From: Halicephalobus mephisto
Lineage: Eukaryota; Nematoda; Chromadorea; Rhabditida; Panagrolaimidae
DNA: 26,940 nucleotides
Reading direction: 5' to 3'
NCBI GenBank assembly: GCA_009193035.1
Contig: SWDT01000360.1
Coordinates: 1-26,940, forward strand
Below are positions 21,973 through 26,940 of this stretch, one piece after another. The stretch's first letter is position 1, and every line of letters begins with the position of its first letter. Both the position numbers and the translations under genes were made by a program. The notes below the pieces were generated by a model. The model was not told the DNA's origin and did not search any database. It saw only the letters and a program-made list of their open reading frames with translations.

Positions 21973-22450
21973 AAATTTTCTGAATTTACGGGTTAATTTT
22001 AATTATTTAATTAATTAATTTTTTTGGATTTTTTTGAAGGTTAATTGCCTTGATTATTTTTATTTTTGAAGTTTTTTGATTTTTAAAAATTTTTATTTTT
22101 GATTTTTTAAAAATTAAATTTTTTAAGTTTTTTAAAATTTTTTTTTTTAAATTTTTTAAAAAATTTTATTTTTGAAGTTTTTTGTTTTTTTTAAACATAA
22201 AATTTAATTCTAATTTTTGGTTTTTTTTAAATTTAAAATTTAAAATTTAATTTTAATTTTTGGTTTTTTTTAATTTAAAATTTTTAATTTTTGATTTTTT
22301 TTAAATTTAAAATTTAGTTTTAATTTTTGGTTTTTTTGTATTTTTGCCTTGGGAATTGACATCTGTCGCCAGATTTTTAGCGATACCGTGAAAATGATGA
22401 CTGTTGTTTGGCGCGATTTTATTACTTGTCACTAAAAAATTTGAAATTTT
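21973..22450. other. Intergenic region before the Rab prenyltransferase gene
   Basis: Mostly TTTTAAATTT low complexity to 22340. Then comes a GC-richer island of about 90 bp (22340-22430) that includes TTTGGCGCG, a good E2F-like core, and GTCGCCAG. It is probably the promoter or outron of the next gene; this is inference. Confidence 0.35.
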
Positions 22451-22479
22451 TAGATAAAATCAAAATTCACTGAAAAATT

Positions 22480-25400
22480 ATGGTATTTTTTTGATTTATT
22501 ATATTTTAAAAAAAATAATTTTTATAGAGTTTGGCAAGTATTTGGAATATTGCCAGAAGGGATGTACCTATTCCAGTAAATGCTCCAAAAAATCTTTTAC
22601 AAAAAAAACATGAAGAATTTATACTTAAATACGGTAAAACAGAAAATTTGTTCGAATATGTCATGAGTGAACACCTGAGGCTAAGTGGGCTATATTGGTG
22701 TCTGACAGCACTGGATATCATGGGGAAAATAAAAGAAGCAGATAAAGATTTAATTTTAAACGTTATCGAAGAAGCAAAAAATGATGATGGCGGTTACGGT
22801 GCAGCGAAACATCATTGTAGTCATATTCTTCATACTTTGAGTGCAGTTCAAGTTTTGGTTACTTTGGACAAAAAAGAATTAATTGATGTTGATTCTGTTG
22901 TTAAATTTGTTCAAAATCTTCAACAAGATGATGGAAGTTTCAATGGAATGCCGAAAGGTTTGTTTTTTTATGTTAGAATTTTTGTATTTTTTTTGATTTT
23001 TCTATGATTCAAAAATTTCTTAAAATTTATTTAATATCTTTTAAATCAGAAATTTCAAAAAATTTTCGAAATCCATTTTGAAATTACTTTGTATTTTTTT
23101 TATTTTTTATGTTAGAATTTTTGTATTTTTTTTGATTTTTCTATAATTCGAAAATTTTTTAAAATTTATTTAATATTTTTTAAAATAGAAATTTTAAACA
23201 ATTTTCGAAATTCATTTTAAAATTACTTTGTAGTTTTTTTTTATTTTTAATGTTTGATTTTTCTATAATTCAAAAATTTTTTTAAATTTAGTATTTTTCA
23301 AATCAGAAATTTTAGAAAACTCTAAAAATAAAAAAATACAAAGCAATTTCAAAATAAATTTCCAGTGTTTGAATTTTGTGATTTTTTGAATTTAATAGAC
23401 AATTCTGAAAGTTTTGAGAATCCTGTGCAAATTTCTGGAATTTTCTATAATTTTATGGGAATGTAGAACTACCTAAGCTGAAAGATTTTAGAATTTCTGT
23501 CTACAACTATTATGAAAAATTTATTTTTTATTTTTACAATATTGTGAATTTTAAATTTGTATTTAAAATCAAAAATTTTAAATTTTTAGAATGTTTAGAA
23601 TTTTATTATAGGAATATTTCGTGATAACCTTTATTTTTGCTTTTTTTAATAATATTGGCCGATAATTAGAACCCTCAGTTAAACAAAAAAAATGTCAGTA
23701 ATTTGGTCAATATTGAATATGACAAAGCTTATTTGGCAATTGCGTAATTAAATGAATAGCTTGTTGCACGCGATTTTTTGAGACTAAAGAATATTATTCA
23801 ATTTTGAAACCTGTCGCTAGATGACCGAGATAATTTGAAAGAACAATAGAAAAGACAGGTGATGATCGGAATAGTCAAGTGTCAAGTACTTTGACAATTG
23901 ATTATCCAAAAAATGATCAAGATGGCCAATATTATTGGAATAGTCCATAAAACAAGAAGATTATCAGATTAGAGATGTGTCAAGTGGAGTCTTACTTGCG
24001 CAATAAACAATAGTCACGCTTATAGAAACACTAGGGAGTCAAGTATGATTACGGTAGAGTTCTTTTGAATTTTAAAATAAAAAATTACTTTAAAAATTAT
24101 TTTTTTTAATTTTGAAACTTTTTTTGTTAAATAGAAAATAGTTAGAAAATGAGACACTAGGGAATCAAGTATGATTACGGTAGGGTTCTTTTGAGTTTTA
24201 AAATAAAAATTACTTTAAAAATGATAATTTTTGGTAATTTGTTTTATTTCTTTATTAAACATGATTTAAATTGATTATTTCTTTTTTAAAGATAAAAACT
24301 AGTATGAGATATTTTTAATATTGTGTTCTAAATTATTACTTTTTTATTAAATACGATTTAAATTGATTATTTTTAAAACGAAAATTAACTTTGAAATTGT
24401 ATTTTAAATTATTACTTTTTTATTGGACTTAGTTGATGAGATTTATTTAATCTTGTTTCGACTCTCGTTTGGTTTTGTATGAAAACAAATTAATTTTTAA
24501 AAATATTTTTGCATTTTTACTTAAACACAAACTTTACATAGATTACGGTACTTTGTAGTTTTGGAATTTCTACAGTAATAGGATATAATTTGGTTTTTAA
24601 TAAGTACTGTAGCACTTTATTGAATTATTTTCAAAATAAAAATAATATAAAATTAGATAAAAAATAAAAATTAATTTATATTTAATGTTTTTTGTGGTTT
24701 ACAGTATAATTTTCACTTTTTTTATTTTTGGAATTGTTTGATCCATGTGTGGCCTTGATTTTTGTTTATTTTGTCCAGTTATCTGGTTTTTGATAAAGTT
24801 TATTTTTTTAGAAAATGACAACGACACTCGATTTGCTTTTTGTGCTTTGGCTACTCTTTATTTGTTGAACAAATTGGACAAAGTTGATGTTGAAAAAACT
24901 GTGAATTATGTTTTGTCATGTTATAATTTTGATGGCGGATTTGGGACTTATCCGAAATCAGAATCTCATGCTGGACAAGTAAGTACTAACAAGATGAAGA
25001 AAAGATATCTTGTTTTTAGTTTTTTATTATCCTATAATGAAGTTTATGAATCCGAAAATATTTCAGATTTATTGCTGTCTAGGAGTGTTGGCAATAACGA
25101 ATAACTTGGAAAAAATCGATGGAAATAAAACAGGACGATGGTTGGCAGAAAGGCAATGTCCTTCTGGTGGACTTTGTGGCAAGTTTTATATTTTATTGAA
25201 AAATTTATTATAGAAAAAAAAGTTTTATTTAAAAAAAACCTAAAGTTTTCGAATTACTGTGTTTTTAGAATTTTATTTAAAAAAAAACTAAAGTTTTCGA
25301 ATTACTGTAGTTTTTAGAATTTTATTTAAAAAAAAACTAAAATTTTCGAATTACTGTAGTTTTTGGAATTTTATTTTTAAAAAAACTAAAATTTTCGAAT

Positions 25401-26274
25401 TACTGTAGTTTTTGAATTTAAAAAAAACTACATTTTTGGAATTTTTTTTACAATTACTTTAAAAAACTAAAATCTTTGAATTACTGTAGTTTTTGAATTT
25501 TTTTGGTTTTTTTCTTTAAAAAATTATTCTTAAATTACTGTGATTTTTTAAATTTTCCAAAAATTTTTTGAGAAATTTCTATTTTTAAAAAAAGATTCAT
25601 GAGTTACTGTGGTTTTTGGAATTTTTGAAACAAAAAAATTTGATTTTGAAAGAATTGAAATTTTTGGATTACTGTAGTTTTTGAATTTTTCGGGGAAATT
25701 TTCGTGACACGCTTCTGAGAAAAAGAAAAATGATTTTTGCGCGATACATGGTCATAAATCAGAAGGTGTGGAAGATACGGTATAATGGAAAAGATAAGAA
25801 AGTTGATTTTAGGTAGACCTGAGAAATTGCCCGATGTTTGTTATTCTTGGTGGGTTTTGGCATCTTTGGCAATTTTGAAGAAAACACATTGGATTGATAA
25901 AGTTTGTTTATTTTTAAATAATTTAAAAAAAAAGTAATTTTTTAGGAAACGTTGATCCAATTTATTTTGGGAAGTCAAGATGACGAGCTCGGCGGAATTG
26001 CGGATAGGCCAGGTGATGAGGTAATTGATTTGTTTTTGAATGACAGTTTTTGATTGAAAATGGACGTTTTTAGACAGATCCATTTCATACGGTTTTTGGG
26101 TTGGCTGGATTGAGTTTGTTAGGATTTGAAAATTTGGCTAAAATTGATCCTGTGTTTTGTATGACCACGAGAACTCTTGGAAATTTGTCCTTTGCCACGA
26201 AAGAACCGAAGGAAAATGAAGCAGAAGTTGTTCGATGTGGAACTGAGACTGTCCAAGGAAAGATTTGGTTTTGA
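22480..26274 (+). CDS. Rab geranylgeranyltransferase (GGTase II) beta subunit, 7 exons
   Basis: Exons 22480-22482 (only the ATG), 22528-22957, 24812-24978, 25067-25178, 25813-25901, 25946-26020, 26074-26274, for 358 residues (human RABGGTB has 331). With the alpha subunit and REP it attaches geranylgeranyl groups to C-terminal cysteines of Rab GTPases. The protein shows the alpha-alpha barrel repeats with GG-F/Y motifs: [53 protein letters not shown] and [16 protein letters not shown]. The zinc ligands are Asp245, Cys247 and His297, with the same 52-residue spacing as in human. Exon 2 has no ATG in frame; the upstream ATG/GTATTT donor and TTTTATAG acceptor supply one. Intron 4 begins GCAAGT (GC-AG type). 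Intron 2 (1,854 nt) is large and repeat-filled. The C-terminus diverges after PVFCM and is about 25 residues longer than in human. Confidence 0.93.
22960..23335. repeat. Tandem repeat in Rab prenyltransferase intron 2, unit about 138 bp
   Basis: TTATGTTAGAATTTTTGTATT occurs at about 22969 and 23108, with a shortened third copy from about 23237. Units contain GATTTTTCTATRATTCRAAAA and CGAAATYCATTTTRAAATTA. The first copy begins right at the exon 2 donor. Confidence 0.7.
23648..23936. mobile_element. Possible transposon relic bounded by a 13-bp inverted repeat
   Basis: AATAATATTGGCC (23648-23660) and GGCCAATATTATT (23924-23936) are perfect inverted copies 263 bp apart, enclosing a higher-complexity stretch. 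CCTGTC/GACAGG inside is another inverted pair. No open frame is visible and no target duplication is evident, so this is a weak call. Confidence 0.3.
24026..24240. repeat. Direct duplication of about 128 bp in intron 2
   Basis: ACACTAGGGARTCAAGTATG, then ATTACGGTAGRGTTCTTTTGA and TTTTAAAATAAAAATTACTT, occur at about 24028 and 24155. Only two copies are present. From 24241 to 24811 the intron is plain AT-rich sequence with isolated TACTGTAG-like words. Confidence 0.7.
25204..25700. repeat. Tandem array in intron 4, unit about 49 bp with TTACTGTAG
   Basis: CGAATTACTGT starts at 25250, 25298, 25347 and 25396, spaced 48-49 bp, with decayed copies to about 25690. Each unit is AAAACTAAARTTTTCGAATT, then ACTGTAGTTTTTRGAATTTT. 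It fills most of the 634-nt GC-AG intron. Confidence 0.8.
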
Positions 26275-26940
26275 TTACTTGGGTTACTGTAACTTATGAC
26301 ATTAAGATTAAATTATGTTGAAATTTCTAAGTTATGAAAGTCAAAAGTTGAAAATTTCGAAGATTTTTGGGATTTAATGTTTTGAAATTTTTGAATACCG
26401 TAATTTTTGGAAGTTTCTGGATTTTGAAGAAAATTTTGGAATATGATGAAAGTTTTGAAATTTTGTAGATTTTGGGATTTCATTTTTTTTACTGTAGGAT
26501 TTTATGGAATTTTTGAAGATTTTGAAATTTTTGAAATCCATTACAAGATTCTGAAAATTCTACAGAGCCTTCTGAAGACTTCCAGAATTTTCCAAAAACT
26601 TCAAAATTAAATATTTTTAAATTTAAATATTTTTGAAAATTTTTATTTAATTTTATTATTTTTATATAAAATTTACAATACCGTAATTTGTGGTGTGAAA
26701 ATGAAGATCCTTGTCCTCACTTTTGATGACAGAAAGACGATCTAAGGACCTTTGTTATGTAACTAGACTGTTTGTTCATCAGATTTGCCAAACTTTGAAG
26801 CGGCGGTTTTTGAATAAAAAGCAAAAAGACAAACAAAAACAAATCAATAAGGACTCTCGAGAAAGCAACTGTTTTTTCGAAAATTGCCGAAATCAAAACT
26901 CAAGTGTCTTCGATTAATCCAAAATTAACCTAAAATTTCT
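26275..26940. other. Downstream of the Rab prenyltransferase gene; no confident gene
   Basis: Positions 26275-26700 are the probable 3' UTR and AT-rich spacer, with ACTGTAGG and ACCGTAAT words. From 26700 to 26920 complexity rises. A plus-strand frame from an ATG at 26726 stays open to a TAA at 26915-26917, encoding a Lys/Gln-rich peptide without motifs. It could be the edge of another gene cut by the window, but support is poor. Confidence 0.3.

Noticed and set aside
25841..26083. 80-codon minus-strand frame
   Set aside because: It lies antisense to Rab prenyltransferase exons 5 and 6 and the intron between them, with no independent support.

Overview
This window looks like nuclear DNA from a nematode. 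The evidence is short introns (most 44-50 nt) ending in TTTTCAG-type acceptors, SL-trans-splice-like acceptors within 1-45 nt of most start codons, co-oriented genes only 130-500 bp apart, and very AT-rich intergenic DNA full of a TACTGTAG-type octamer common in rhabditid genomes. I cannot name the species. An eIF2alpha kinase of the HRI type, which to my knowledge Caenorhabditis elegans lacks, argues against a close Caenorhabditis relative.

Layout: positions 1-9,900 are almost entirely non-coding. They hold stacked tandem-repeat arrays with units of 27, 170, 21, 57+79, about 90-190, about 137 and 35 bp, plus two copies of a palindromic MITE, an 85-bp pre-miRNA-like hairpin and a few GC-richer structured islands. 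From 9,930 a dense, mostly plus-strand gene block begins: yap (YAP/TAZ Hippo co-activator, 5 exons), a small lysine-rich gene I do not recognise, rpl-30, uridine-cytidine kinase, ALR/ERV1 sulfhydryl oxidase, the HRI-like kinase, a 74-residue coiled-coil orphan, and the Rab geranylgeranyltransferase beta subunit. The only confident minus-strand gene is a NAF1 homologue (H/ACA snoRNP assembly), which lies whole inside yap intron 2.

How the genes fit together: rpl-30, naf-1 and uridine kinase all serve ribosome or RNA production. ALR (mitochondrial intermembrane-space oxidation) and HRI (the stress kinase that reports mitochondrial and heme trouble in other animals) are neighbours 139 bp apart on one strand and could be co-transcribed. 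The short gaps and acceptor-before-ATG pattern from yap to HRI suggest one or more trans-spliced operons; this is inference.

The most interesting item is a small stem / asymmetric purine loop / stem just behind the weak 5' splice site of rpl-30 intron 1. Its loop (GAGAA facing GG) closely matches the kink-turn through which yeast L30 represses splicing of its own transcript, as I remember that element. All splice sites are read by eye and all protein families come from recalled motifs; no search was run.
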